A stretch of DNA of 64,000 nucleotides from Bog-473 sp963755495 (GTDB taxonomy: Bacteria > Actinomycetota > Acidimicrobiia > Acidimicrobiales > RAAP-2). The notes under the pieces are model-generated. The model did not search any database, was not told where the DNA came from, and worked only from the letters and a program-made list of their open reading frames with translations. The stretch is from contig CAVWJS010000015.1 of the NCBI GenBank assembly GCA_963755495.1, positions 9,796 to 73,795 on the forward strand, written 5' to 3'. A program made the position numbers and the translations under genes. Each line of letters begins with the position of its first letter. Within the stretch, counting starts at the first letter, position 1. Positions 52,829 through 60,731 of the stretch are shown one piece after another.

Positions 52829-53692
52829 CTATGCGACATTGCTCTGCGGCCCGACGATCGATCGGGCGATGCGCTCCACTGTCTCGACAGCCGCATTAGG
52901 TCCCACGCCCGTCCAGATGTCTCCGCCCAACCTGTGGGCGTGCGCAGCCGAACGCACCCCGGGTCCGCCGAGGAAGATGGCTACATCGGGCGCCACAGCA
53001 CGTACGGAGCGCACCGATGAAGCCACTTCGGCCTCGAATCCACGAGTCGTCGAGACTATGCCAACGGCCAAGAGGCGATCTTGGCTCGCGACGGCATCGG
53101 CGAGGGCTTCGGCCGGTGTGTTCCCCCCGAGTTCGAGAACCTCAAAGGCGTGCCACCGCAGAAGATCAGCCACGATGGTGATGGGTAGCGTGTGGAGGTC
53201 ACCCGGCGGGGCTGCGAGCGCAATGGCGCCACGGCTCTTGCCGCGGCGCCAAAACTGAAGACCCAGATGACCGACGAGTCGCTGCGCCACCGCCGTGGCA
53301 CGATGCTCTTGCGCCACCGATACGTCGCCATGAGCCCAACGGTCACCGATAGAGCGAAGCGCCGGGACGACCAGTTCATTCAAAATGCCGGCGGGATCGA
53401 GACCGCCGTCGAGGTGGCTCTTGACGAGCCACCAGGCACCAGAGGTGTCGCCAGCCAGCATGCGGCGCTCGAGCCCAGCGGAGTCGGCTCGGGCTCTCGC
53501 TGCACCACGCCGGTCGCTTTTGGCCGAGGAACGTTGGAGAGTCCGTAAGTCCGCAGGCAGGATCCGCCATTGCGCACCCTGGCGCGTCGCCGGCAACCGC
53601 CCTTGCCGTATGTAGCGATAGGCGGTCATATAGTGCACGCCGAGAAGTCCCGCCGCCTCCTGCAGGGTCAGGGTTTTCGGCCCGCTACTCAC
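52829..53692 (-). CDS. CarH/LitR-like regulator: HTH plus cobalamin-binding domain
   Basis: A 287-residue regulator. Residues 8-55 form a MerR/excisionase-type helix-turn-helix (LTLQEAAGLLGVHYMTAYRYIRQGRLPATRQG). Residues about 85-160 are the four-helix domain with W-x9-EH (WAHGDVSVAQEH), the signature that caps adenosylcobalamin in CarH. Residues 165-280 are a Rossmann B12-binding domain; the lower-ligand motif reads GDLHTLP, where CarH-type proteins have DxHxxG, so Gly is replaced by Pro. Such proteins are light sensors in the B12-bound state. GTG start, divergent from the FAD-Cfa operon. Confidence 0.82.
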   Translation of the reverse strand: MSSGPKTLTLQEAAGLLGVHYMTAYRYIRQGRLPATRQGAQWRILPADLRTLQRSSAKSDRRGAARARADSAGLERRMLAGDTSGAWWLVKSHLDGGLDPAGILNELVVPALRSIGDRWAHGDVSVAQEHRATAVAQRLVGHLGLQFWRRGKSRGAIALAAPPGDLHTLPITIVADLLRWHAFEVLELGGNTPAEALADAVASQDRLLAVGIVSTTRGFEAEVASSVRSVRAVAPDVAIFLGGPGVRSAAHAHRLGGDIWTGVGPNAAVETVERIARSIVGPQSNVA

Positions 53693-53700
53693 CCTTTGAT

Positions 53701-53712
53701 TTTAGCACTAAA
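53701..53712. promoter_or_regulatory. Inverted repeat TTTAG-CA-CTAAA in the divergent promoter
   Basis: A 5-bp perfect inverted repeat in the 55-bp gap between the B12-binding regulator and the FAD oxidoreductase. One site here could control both directions. Binding by the regulator is inferred. Confidence 0.4.
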
Positions 53713-53747
53713 GTTGGAGCGGTGGCAGACCGTTGGTGTAACGAGGT

Positions 53748-55031
53748 GTGTTCTTGACGGCCTCAATTGCCGGCGTGCGTGAGCGCGTCGCGGTTATCGG
53801 TGCGGGCGTCGCCGGGCTGACTGCAGCCTACGTCTTGCAGCGCCGTTTCGATGTCACGCTCTATGAGGCAGCGGATCGTCTCGGCGGTCATGCCCACACC
53901 CACGACGTGGTTACTCCTGACGTCGGAATCATCCCCGTAGATTCGGGATTCATCGTCTACAACGACGATACGTATCCGCTCTTTCGAAGACTCCTGGGCG
54001 AGTTGGGCGTAGCAAGCCAGGCGGCCGACATGAGCATGTCGATCCGTTGCGAGGGGTGTGGACTCGAGTATGCGGGCGGTCATGGTCTGGGCGGCGTTTT
54101 GGCGCGACCTCGGTCGGCAATTACCTCATCGTTCGCGCACATGCTCCTCGAAATTCGGAGGTTTTACCGTCAGGCGAAGGCCGTGGTCAAACGTGGGGAT
54201 GACGAACTCACTCTGCGTGCTTTCTTAGGTCAGGGTGGTTACTCGCGCTACTTCATTCACCACTTCATCGTTCCGGTCGTCTCATGCGTATGGTCGGCCG
54301 CCACTGGCGTGGCGCTTGACTACCCCGCCCGTTATCTCTTCGTCTTCCTTGACAATCACGGGATGCTGTCGGTTGCCGGATCGCCGCAATGGCGCACAAT
54401 TACGGGCGGCTCACGCGTCTATGTGGACCGAATCGTCGAACGACTTCAGGCCGTGAAGACGACAACGCCAGTAAGGTCGGTGTCCCGTATCGCCAACGGC
54501 ATCCAGGTACGCGATGACTCTGACGAGAAGGCATCATTTGACCGAGTAGTGATGGCTACGCATGCGGACGATACGCTGCGCCTGCTCGCCCATCCGACAA
54601 ACGATCAGCGGGTGGTCTTAGGCGCATTCGAGTATTCGCGAAATGAGACCTATCTCCACGCCGATACGAGCGTGCTTCCTCGGGCGCCGCGGGCCCAGAG
54701 CTCATGGAACTATCTGATGTTCGGATGTGGAGCCGATACGGACGGAGTTCTCGTCTCCTATGACATGAACCGCTTGCAGTCATTGCCCACCCGATCTCCG
54801 CTTCTCGTCACGCTCAATGCCACCGACAGGGTCGATCCTGACCGGGTCATCGACCGCATGGTGTACGAGCATCCGCGCTATACGCTCAGGTCGGTGGCTG
54901 CGCAACTACGCCTGGGTGAGCTTAATGACGGAACGATTGCCTTTGCCGGGGCGTATCACGGATGGGGTTTTCACGAGGACGGCTGTCGCTCGGGCGCAGT
55001 CGCTGCTTCGTCGTTAGGTGCACAGTGGTGA
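53748..55031 (+). CDS. FAD-dependent amine-oxidase-type oxidoreductase
   Basis: A 427-residue flavoprotein with the dinucleotide motif VAVIGAGVAGLTAAYVL, the GG doublet motif RLGGHAHTH and the C-terminal FAGAYHGWGFHEDG, the pattern of the proteins encoded beside Cfa and DUF1365 (Rv0449c-like). In Rhodobacter related genes are part of a singlet-oxygen-induced set linked to modified unsaturated fatty acids. Starts at GTG 53748; TTG 53754 is an alternative. Confidence 0.86.
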   Translation: MFLTASIAGVRERVAVIGAGVAGLTAAYVLQRRFDVTLYEAADRLGGHAHTHDVVTPDVGIIPVDSGFIVYNDDTYPLFRRLLGELGVASQAADMSMSIRCEGCGLEYAGGHGLGGVLARPRSAITSSFAHMLLEIRRFYRQAKAVVKRGDDELTLRAFLGQGGYSRYFIHHFIVPVVSCVWSAATGVALDYPARYLFVFLDNHGMLSVAGSPQWRTITGGSRVYVDRIVERLQAVKTTTPVRSVSRIANGIQVRDDSDEKASFDRVVMATHADDTLRLLAHPTNDQRVVLGAFEYSRNETYLHADTSVLPRAPRAQSSWNYLMFGCGADTDGVLVSYDMNRLQSLPTRSPLLVTLNATDRVDPDRVIDRMVYEHPRYTLRSVAAQLRLGELNDGTIAFAGAYHGWGFHEDGCRSGAVAASSLGAQW

Positions 55032-55699
55032 GAGGATCCTTCGAGCTTCCCACTCTCTATGAGGTCGATGTCGCGCATGATCGGCGCTCGCCTTTGCGGC
55101 ACGAATTCACATACAGGGCATCCTACTGGTTGGTGGACTTCGACCGACTTCCCCAACTGCGAGGATTCACGGGATGGCTCGTGCGCATCAATGGCACGGA
55201 TCATCTTGACATCCGACACCTTCTCGAAGAGAAGGGAATTGAGGCCTCCCGTATTCTGATGCTGACTGGCGCCCGGACGCTGGGCTATGTCTTCAATCCG
55301 ATCACAGTGTATTGGTGTTACGACGAATCCGAAGTGCTATGCGCCGTCGTGGCCGAAGTGCACAACACCTACGGCGATCGGCACGGCTATGTGCTCGAAC
55401 CAAACCCCGAGGGTGAGGCGAGTGTCTCCAAGGCGATGTACGTGTCGCCATTCAATGCGGTCGACGGTACCTATCGGATCAAGGCCGATTTGGTCGGCAG
55501 TGCCGTCAGTGTCTCGGTGACCCTCGAGCGTCGGGGGGAGGAACCGTTCGTGGCCACCTTGCAGGGTCGGCGACAGCCAATTCGACCGAGGACAATCATC
55601 CGATCTGCTTTGCGTCACTCCGGCGCTCGTACTCGGGTCTTGATCCACTGGCAGGGGTTGCGTCTATGGAGGCGAGGGCTCAAGGTGCAACCTCGGTGA
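55028..55699 (+). CDS. DUF1365 protein
   Basis: About 223 residues of DUF1365 (Rv0448c-like). Core motifs: RHEFTYRASYWLVDFD, ILMLTGARTLGYVFNPITVYWCYD, EVHNTYGDRHGYVL and KAMYVSPF. Biochemical role unknown, but it nearly always sits between the FAD oxidoreductase and Cfa. The GTG overlaps the upstream stop. Confidence 0.88.
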   Translation: MRGSFELPTLYEVDVAHDRRSPLRHEFTYRASYWLVDFDRLPQLRGFTGWLVRINGTDHLDIRHLLEEKGIEASRILMLTGARTLGYVFNPITVYWCYDESEVLCAVVAEVHNTYGDRHGYVLEPNPEGEASVSKAMYVSPFNAVDGTYRIKADLVGSAVSVSVTLERRGEEPFVATLQGRRQPIRPRTIIRSALRHSGARTRVLIHWQGLRLWRRGLKVQPR

Positions 55700-56961
55700 G
55701 TTCGTTTCTCGAGATCCAGTTGGAGGAGGAACCGTTCCCCACGGTCGACCTGACCCGTTGGCCGGAGTTGGCGCAGCCCAAGCGGGCGGCGCTGCAGGCC
55801 ATGATAGCGAGGCTCGCTTTCCGTCGCGCCGTAGAACGTGCGGGGTTGCTGGTCAAGCTGCCGGATGGGCGTTCATTCGGGACGGTCTCAGGCCCTCTGA
55901 TGGAAGTCCGTCGTCCCGAGATGTTCTTTGCCCGGTTGGGACGCCATGGCAAAATCGGATTTGGTGAGGCCTATATGGCTGGTGATTGGGACGCTCCGTA
56001 TCTCTGCGATGTGCTCGAAGCCCTGGCTCGGCAGATCGATACGCTCGTTCCCCCGAAGCTGCAGTGGGTGCGTCGCATCTACGAGCCTCGACACCCCAAA
56101 AGGGAGGACAACGATCGTGACGGGTCTCGCCGCAATGTGGCTCGTCACTATGACCTGTCGAACGACTTGTTCGCCACGTTCTTGGACGAGTCGATGACCT
56201 ACTCGTCTGCTCTCTTCGCACTTGGGGCAGACGAGACCTTGGCCCAGGCCCAGGCCCGGAAAATAGACCGCTTACTCGACGCGACGGGGGTCGGGCGCGG
56301 GACTCGCCTTCTTGAGATCGGCACTGGCTGGGGCGAGTTGGCTCTTCGCGCCGCAAGGCGGGGAGCCAGGGTGACCAGCGTCACACTGTCGCAGGAACAA
56401 GCGACACTCGTCCGACGGCGGGTCGATGAGTCTGGCCTGACTTCCGCGGTTGATGTGCGCGTCAAGGACTACCGGGACGTGACAGGGCAGTTTGAGGCCG
56501 TGGTGAGCATCGAAATGCTAGAAGCAGTCGGAGAACGGTGGTGGCCCGAGTACTTCGGCACCCTCGAGAGAAGGCTGGTTCCCTCTGGCCGCATCGGCCT
56601 GCAGACCATCCTTATGGCACACGACCGGCTACTCGCCACCAAGGCGTCATGGACGTGGATCCACAAGTACATCTTCCCTGGTGGCCTGATCCCTTCAGAG
56701 CAGGCCATCCGCCAGACGGTCGCCGATCACACCAAGCTCAGGGTGGTGGAGCAACTGAATTTCGGCGAGAGCTACGCCACCACACTTCGACGTTGGCGCG
56801 ACGAATTCGACGCCAGAGAGGAGCGGGTCGACCAGCTCGGCTTTGATCGGACTTTTCGGAGGATGTGGGATTTCTATCTCGCCTATAGCGAGGCGGGATT
56901 CCGCAGTGGGTATCTCGATGTCGCTCAGTTCGTTCTGGCTCCTCGCGGGTTACAGTCGTAA
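55696..56961 (+). CDS. Cyclopropane-fatty-acid synthase-family SAM methyltransferase
   Basis: About 421 residues. SAM-binding motif LLEIGTGWGELALRAA, plus the family markers NVARHYDLSNDLFATFLDESMTYSSALF, SIEMLEAVGERWWPEYF and KYIFPGGLIPS. These enzymes methylate double bonds of phospholipid acyl chains to make cyclopropane or methyl-branched chains; the mycobacterial neighbour-matched homologue is UfaA1 (Rv0447c). I use the GTG at 55696, which overlaps the DUF1365 stop; an ATG at 55666 is also possible. Confidence 0.89.
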   Translation: MSSFLEIQLEEEPFPTVDLTRWPELAQPKRAALQAMIARLAFRRAVERAGLLVKLPDGRSFGTVSGPLMEVRRPEMFFARLGRHGKIGFGEAYMAGDWDAPYLCDVLEALARQIDTLVPPKLQWVRRIYEPRHPKREDNDRDGSRRNVARHYDLSNDLFATFLDESMTYSSALFALGADETLAQAQARKIDRLLDATGVGRGTRLLEIGTGWGELALRAARRGARVTSVTLSQEQATLVRRRVDESGLTSAVDVRVKDYRDVTGQFEAVVSIEMLEAVGERWWPEYFGTLERRLVPSGRIGLQTILMAHDRLLATKASWTWIHKYIFPGGLIPSEQAIRQTVADHTKLRVVEQLNFGESYATTLRRWRDEFDAREERVDQLGFDRTFRRMWDFYLAYSEAGFRSGYLDVAQFVLAPRGLQS

Positions 56962-56986
56962 TTCGACACGAGGTAGTGGTGCTTCA

Positions 56987-57439
56987 GTGGTGACGGTTCG
57001 AGTAGCAGAAACGATTGCGGCGGAGCGCCACGTCGTGTGGTCAGAGCTGGCCCGAATCGAGAATCACGTGGAGTGGATGTCCGATGCCACCGCCATCCGC
57101 TTTCTGGGCACCACCCGCTCCGGAGTGGGCACGAAGTTTGAGTGTGATACCCGGATTGGCCCGATCCGGCTGACCGACCTCATGGAGATCAGCGAGTGGG
57201 AGGCCGCGGTAGCCATGGGGGTTCGGCACAGTGGGGTGGTGAACGGGTCCGGTCGCTTCACGCTCACCAACGCCCCAGGATCAGCGACATTGGTCACATG
57301 GGAGGAGCAGTTGCACTTTCCATGGTGGTTGGGATCGGGCGCCGGAGCGCTGGTGGCAAAGCCGGTGTTCACGATGTTGTGGAGGGAGAACCTGCGTCGA
57401 CTTCGTCGCCGGGTCACGACTGGGAATTCCGAGCAGTGA
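56987..57439 (+). CDS. SRPBCC-fold (polyketide cyclase/START-like) protein
   Basis: About 150 residues with the SRPBCC pattern: an opening strand AETIAAERHVVWSELARIENHVEWM, the internal TKFECDTRIGPIRLTDLMEI, and a C-terminal helix. These hydrophobic-cavity proteins bind lipids or act as cyclases. Starts at GTG 56987 or 56990, 26 bp after cfa. Role in lipid handling is inferred from position. Confidence 0.8.
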   Translation: MVTVRVAETIAAERHVVWSELARIENHVEWMSDATAIRFLGTTRSGVGTKFECDTRIGPIRLTDLMEISEWEAAVAMGVRHSGVVNGSGRFTLTNAPGSATLVTWEEQLHFPWWLGSGAGALVAKPVFTMLWRENLRRLRRRVTTGNSEQ

Positions 57440-57479
57440 ATCCTATCGCCGATCCTCGGGAACAAGGAGAGGAAGGTCC

Positions 57480-58379
57480 ATGAGGATTGCGGTTACGGGT
57501 TCACGGGGGTTAATCGGGTCTTCGTTGGTGCCGTACCTTCGCGCGAAAGGACACGAGGTTCTCCCCGTCGTGCGCGGTACCGCTTCACCCGGTGAGGTCT
57601 TGTGGGATCCGAAGCAGGGCACCATCGAGCACGACAAGCTGCTGGGCATAGACGCAGTGGTGCATCTCGCCGGCGCCGGCGTGGGCGACCGTCGGTGGTC
57701 TCCCAGTTACAAGCAGCTGATCCTTTCCAGCCGGGTGGACGGGACCACGACGCTGGCCGAGGCGTTGGCGCACCTGGCGGTGCCCCCCTCCGTCATGGTC
57801 AGCGCCTCCGCCGTTGGCTACTACGGCTCGCAGGGCGACGAGATCCTGTCCGAAGACGCTGCGCGCGGAACGGGATTCTTGGCCGACGTGTGTGCGCAGT
57901 GGGAGTCGGCGACGACTGCCGCGGCCTCGGCCGGAATCCGGGTGGTGACCTTGCGCACCGGTGTGGTGCTGAGTGGCGCTGGTGGTGCCCTGAAGAAGCA
58001 GCTCCCACCATTTCGGCTTGGGCTGGGGGCGCGCCTGGGAAGGGGCTCGCAACAGCTGAGCTGGATTACCCGCCGCGATGCCGTCGCGGCGATTGCCTTC
58101 CTGCTCGACGACCGCACCCAGTCCGGCCCATTCAACATCACCGCTCCCGCACCGGTTTCAAATGCCAGGTTCACCAAGGAGTTGGGGCGTGCTCTCCGTC
58201 GGCCGGCCCGACTGGTCGTGCCCGAGACCCTGATCCGTTGGGCGCTGGGCGACGAAATGGCAACGGAGTTTCTGCTGGCGTCACAGCGGGCCATCCCTCA
58301 GCGCCTGCAGGCAGCAGGATTTTCCTTTGCCGATCCGGCCCTTCCCGAAGCTCTCGTCACGGCCCTTTTGGACCATTGA
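57480..58379 (+). CDS. TIGR01777-type NAD-dependent epimerase (SDR39U1-like)
   Basis: A 299-residue extended SDR with MRIAVTGSRGLIGSSLVPYL, VHLAGAGVGDRRW, SASAVGYYG and the C-terminal DUF1731-like part (RALRRPARLVVPETLIRWALGD). Function of this family is unknown. AGGAGAGGAAGG precedes the ATG. Last gene of the FAD-DUF1365-Cfa unit. Confidence 0.87.
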   Translation: MRIAVTGSRGLIGSSLVPYLRAKGHEVLPVVRGTASPGEVLWDPKQGTIEHDKLLGIDAVVHLAGAGVGDRRWSPSYKQLILSSRVDGTTTLAEALAHLAVPPSVMVSASAVGYYGSQGDEILSEDAARGTGFLADVCAQWESATTAAASAGIRVVTLRTGVVLSGAGGALKKQLPPFRLGLGARLGRGSQQLSWITRRDAVAAIAFLLDDRTQSGPFNITAPAPVSNARFTKELGRALRRPARLVVPETLIRWALGDEMATEFLLASQRAIPQRLQAAGFSFADPALPEALVTALLDH

Positions 58380-58427
58380 GCGATGGTCCAGTCCTCTCTT
58401 CGTCGTAGGAGCAGAGGGAGGGCGACG

Positions 58428-58772
58428 TCAATGAAGATGCCGCTGCCAGTCCGGAGGCACCCTCCCCTCGGGGCCCGGAACGGGCTGTGTGAGCGGGTGA
58501 GAATCGGGCGGAGCCAGCAGCGGCCCCTCGCAATACTCCTCGGTGCTGTAATCCCAGAACCAATCCTCGCCCGGTTCAAAGCTCCGAATGACCTCGTGGT
58601 CAGTGCTCTTTGCGTGTGCAGTGGCGTGTTGGCCGGGGGAGTTGTCGCAACAGCCGATATGGCCGCATTCGACGCAGCGGCGTAGGTGCAGCCACCAGCC
58701 GTCAGCGGCCAGGCATTCGACGCAGCCCGCGCCACTCGGCGAGACGGTGGGGTCGACCCGATCATCTGACAT
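58428..58772 (-). CDS. UBP-type zinc-finger protein
   Basis: A 114-residue protein with a ZnF-UBP domain: CVECLAADGWWLHLRRCVECGHIGCCDNSPGQHATAHA, then DHEVIRSFEPGEDWFWDY. In eukaryotes this fold binds ubiquitin C termini; bacterial members have no known ligand. It follows the flavoprotein gene at 58797 by 24 bp, so the two are probably co-transcribed and may cooperate. Confidence 0.88.
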   Translation of the reverse strand: MSDDRVDPTVSPSGAGCVECLAADGWWLHLRRCVECGHIGCCDNSPGQHATAHAKSTDHEVIRSFEPGEDWFWDYSTEEYCEGPLLAPPDSHPLTQPVPGPEGRVPPDWQRHLH

Positions 58773-58796
58773 ATTTTCCTCCGAGGGTGAAGATGA

Positions 58797-60500
58797 CTAT
58801 GGCGAGGTGGGCACCGGTGACTGTGTGAGCGCACGCGCCTGCGCACGATCGAAGACCAATCGTACGGCCATCGATCCCTCTCCAATCGCAGTGGCCACGC
58901 GTTTGACCGAACCGCTGCGGACGTCGCCGACACAGAAGATTCCCTGCCGGCTGGTCTCGAGCAGAAAGGGCTCGTGCGAGGAGTCGAGAAGCGCGGTCGG
59001 TACATCTTTCCCGGTGAGTAAGAACCCATGTTCGTCCTCGGCCAGCTGCCCGCCGAGCCATGCGGTGCTGGGCGCAGCGCCGATGAAGACGAACAGACCG
59101 CAGATCGATAGGGTGCTGGTCACCTCGGAGATGGTGTGCCGCACTTCGACGCCCTCGAGAACCGAGTCGCCGATGAGCCCGACCACCTCGGTATGAGGCG
59201 ACACCTGAATCTGGGGATGACGCTCGATCTGGTCGATGAGGTACCGCGACATCGTGCTGGCGAGAGAGTCCCTACGGATGAGGATATGGACTTCGACGCA
59301 CGTGCGGGCGAGAAAGAGAGAGGCTTGTCCGGCCGAGTTCCCTCCCCCCACGACGACCACAGCCCTGTCCCCGCACGCCTGTGCCTCCATCTGGCTGGCG
59401 GCGTAGTAAACCCCAACACCCTCGAGCTCGCGCAGTCGATCCAACGGGAGCCGGTTATAGCGGGCTCCGGTTGCGATGATCACCGACTTTGCGCTGACCA
59501 CATCCCCATCTTCGAAAGTCACCTGATGCGCATCCTCGCCGGAGGATAGGCCGATAGCCCGGGAGGCCAGTTTGACTCGTACGCCGAATTTCTTGGCCTG
59601 CAGAGCTGCTCGAGCTGTCAACTCGTCACCCGAGAGCCCGGCGGGGAAGCCCAAGTAGTTCTCAATCCGCGAAGAGGTTCCGGCTTGACCCCCGAGCGCG
59701 GTGTCTTCGGCCAGCGTCGTTGTAAGCCCTTCTGATGCGCCGTAGACAGCGGCGGCGAGTCCGGCGGGACCGCCGCCCACCACTAGGAGATCGCACACCT
59801 CGGAGTGGTCACTCGGGTGCGTGATCACGAGGCCCAGTGCATCGAGAAGCTCTCTACTGGTGGGGTTGTGAAGGAGTGGTCCGCCAGCGATGATGACGAC
59901 CGGCAAGTCTGCTGGCGCGAGGGTGAGTTCTCGTAGCAACGTTTCCGCTTCCGGTGAACTCTCGGGCTCCAGCCATCGGGACGACAGGCGATTGCGAGCG
60001 AGAACCTCGAGCAATCTGCGGGTGTCGACGTCCAAACGGGAACCCACGAGGGTCAGGCCCGAGCCGCGATAAGTCAACCGCGAGTGCCGAAGGAGGAATG
60101 CCCGCAGTATCAGCTCGCTCAGGTCGAGCTCTTCCGCCATGATGACGTGGACCTGGTCGATGGGGATCCGCACGACGCGGCCGGGGGCGCGCACCACGGC
60201 GGTGAGGTAAGCGTGCTGCCCGGTCAGTAGTCCCATTTCGCCGATGAACTCGAGAGGGCCGTAGCTGGCGATTGCCGCCTCGTCGTGCTGACCGTAGTGC
60301 TCGACGACTTCGAACGCGCCCTCGAGTGTGACCAGCAGATCGTAGGTTTGGTCGCCATCGGCGAAGAGGACGTCACCCGCCGCCACCTCCTCTTCGACCC
60401 CGTAGCGGCGCAGGACGTCCAGCTGAATCTGGGTCAGGATGGGTCGGGAGCCCGGCTGTTCGGGCGGAAACTGGACGCGTGTCCGGTCCTGGGGACTCAT
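58797..60500 (-). CDS. Cyclic-nucleotide-binding domain fused to thioredoxin-reductase-like flavoprotein
   Basis: A 567-residue protein. Residues 20-140 form a CRP-like cyclic-nucleotide-binding domain (GPLEFIGEMGLLTGQHAYLTAVV). Residues 150-230 look like a thioredoxin/glutaredoxin fold with no CxxC (LLEVLARNRLSSRWLE). From residue 238 comes a thioredoxin-reductase module: FAD motif VVGGGPAGLAAAVYGA, NADPH motif VVGGGNSAGQASLFLA and C-terminal GIFCVGDVR. The redox CxxC of true thioredoxin reductases is absent (YYAASQ at the usual place). An electron donor to another protein, switched by cyclic nucleotides, is possible. Confidence 0.85.
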   Translation of the reverse strand: MSPQDRTRVQFPPEQPGSRPILTQIQLDVLRRYGVEEEVAAGDVLFADGDQTYDLLVTLEGAFEVVEHYGQHDEAAIASYGPLEFIGEMGLLTGQHAYLTAVVRAPGRVVRIPIDQVHVIMAEELDLSELILRAFLLRHSRLTYRGSGLTLVGSRLDVDTRRLLEVLARNRLSSRWLEPESSPEAETLLRELTLAPADLPVVIIAGGPLLHNPTSRELLDALGLVITHPSDHSEVCDLLVVGGGPAGLAAAVYGASEGLTTTLAEDTALGGQAGTSSRIENYLGFPAGLSGDELTARAALQAKKFGVRVKLASRAIGLSSGEDAHQVTFEDGDVVSAKSVIIATGARYNRLPLDRLRELEGVGVYYAASQMEAQACGDRAVVVVGGGNSAGQASLFLARTCVEVHILIRRDSLASTMSRYLIDQIERHPQIQVSPHTEVVGLIGDSVLEGVEVRHTISEVTSTLSICGLFVFIGAAPSTAWLGGQLAEDEHGFLLTGKDVPTALLDSSHEPFLLETSRQGIFCVGDVRSGSVKRVATAIGEGSMAVRLVFDRAQARALTQSPVPTSP

Positions 60501-60731
60501 GGGGTTCCCCCGGCCATCAGCGCCAGGTCGCTATCGCCCACAGAAGTTCACCTGCCCATATATATACCGGAGTACTCCATCGGTGTCCCACGAGTGCTCT
60601 GAGGTTATTGGCCCTCACCAGAGGAGAGTTCGGTGTAGCCGCCGTCGGGAGCCAAGTAGCAGTTGCAATCCTCATTGCAATGGGAAATCCTCCAGGGTCC
60701 GTGTTGGGCCTGACGGTCGTTGTCGGGGTGT

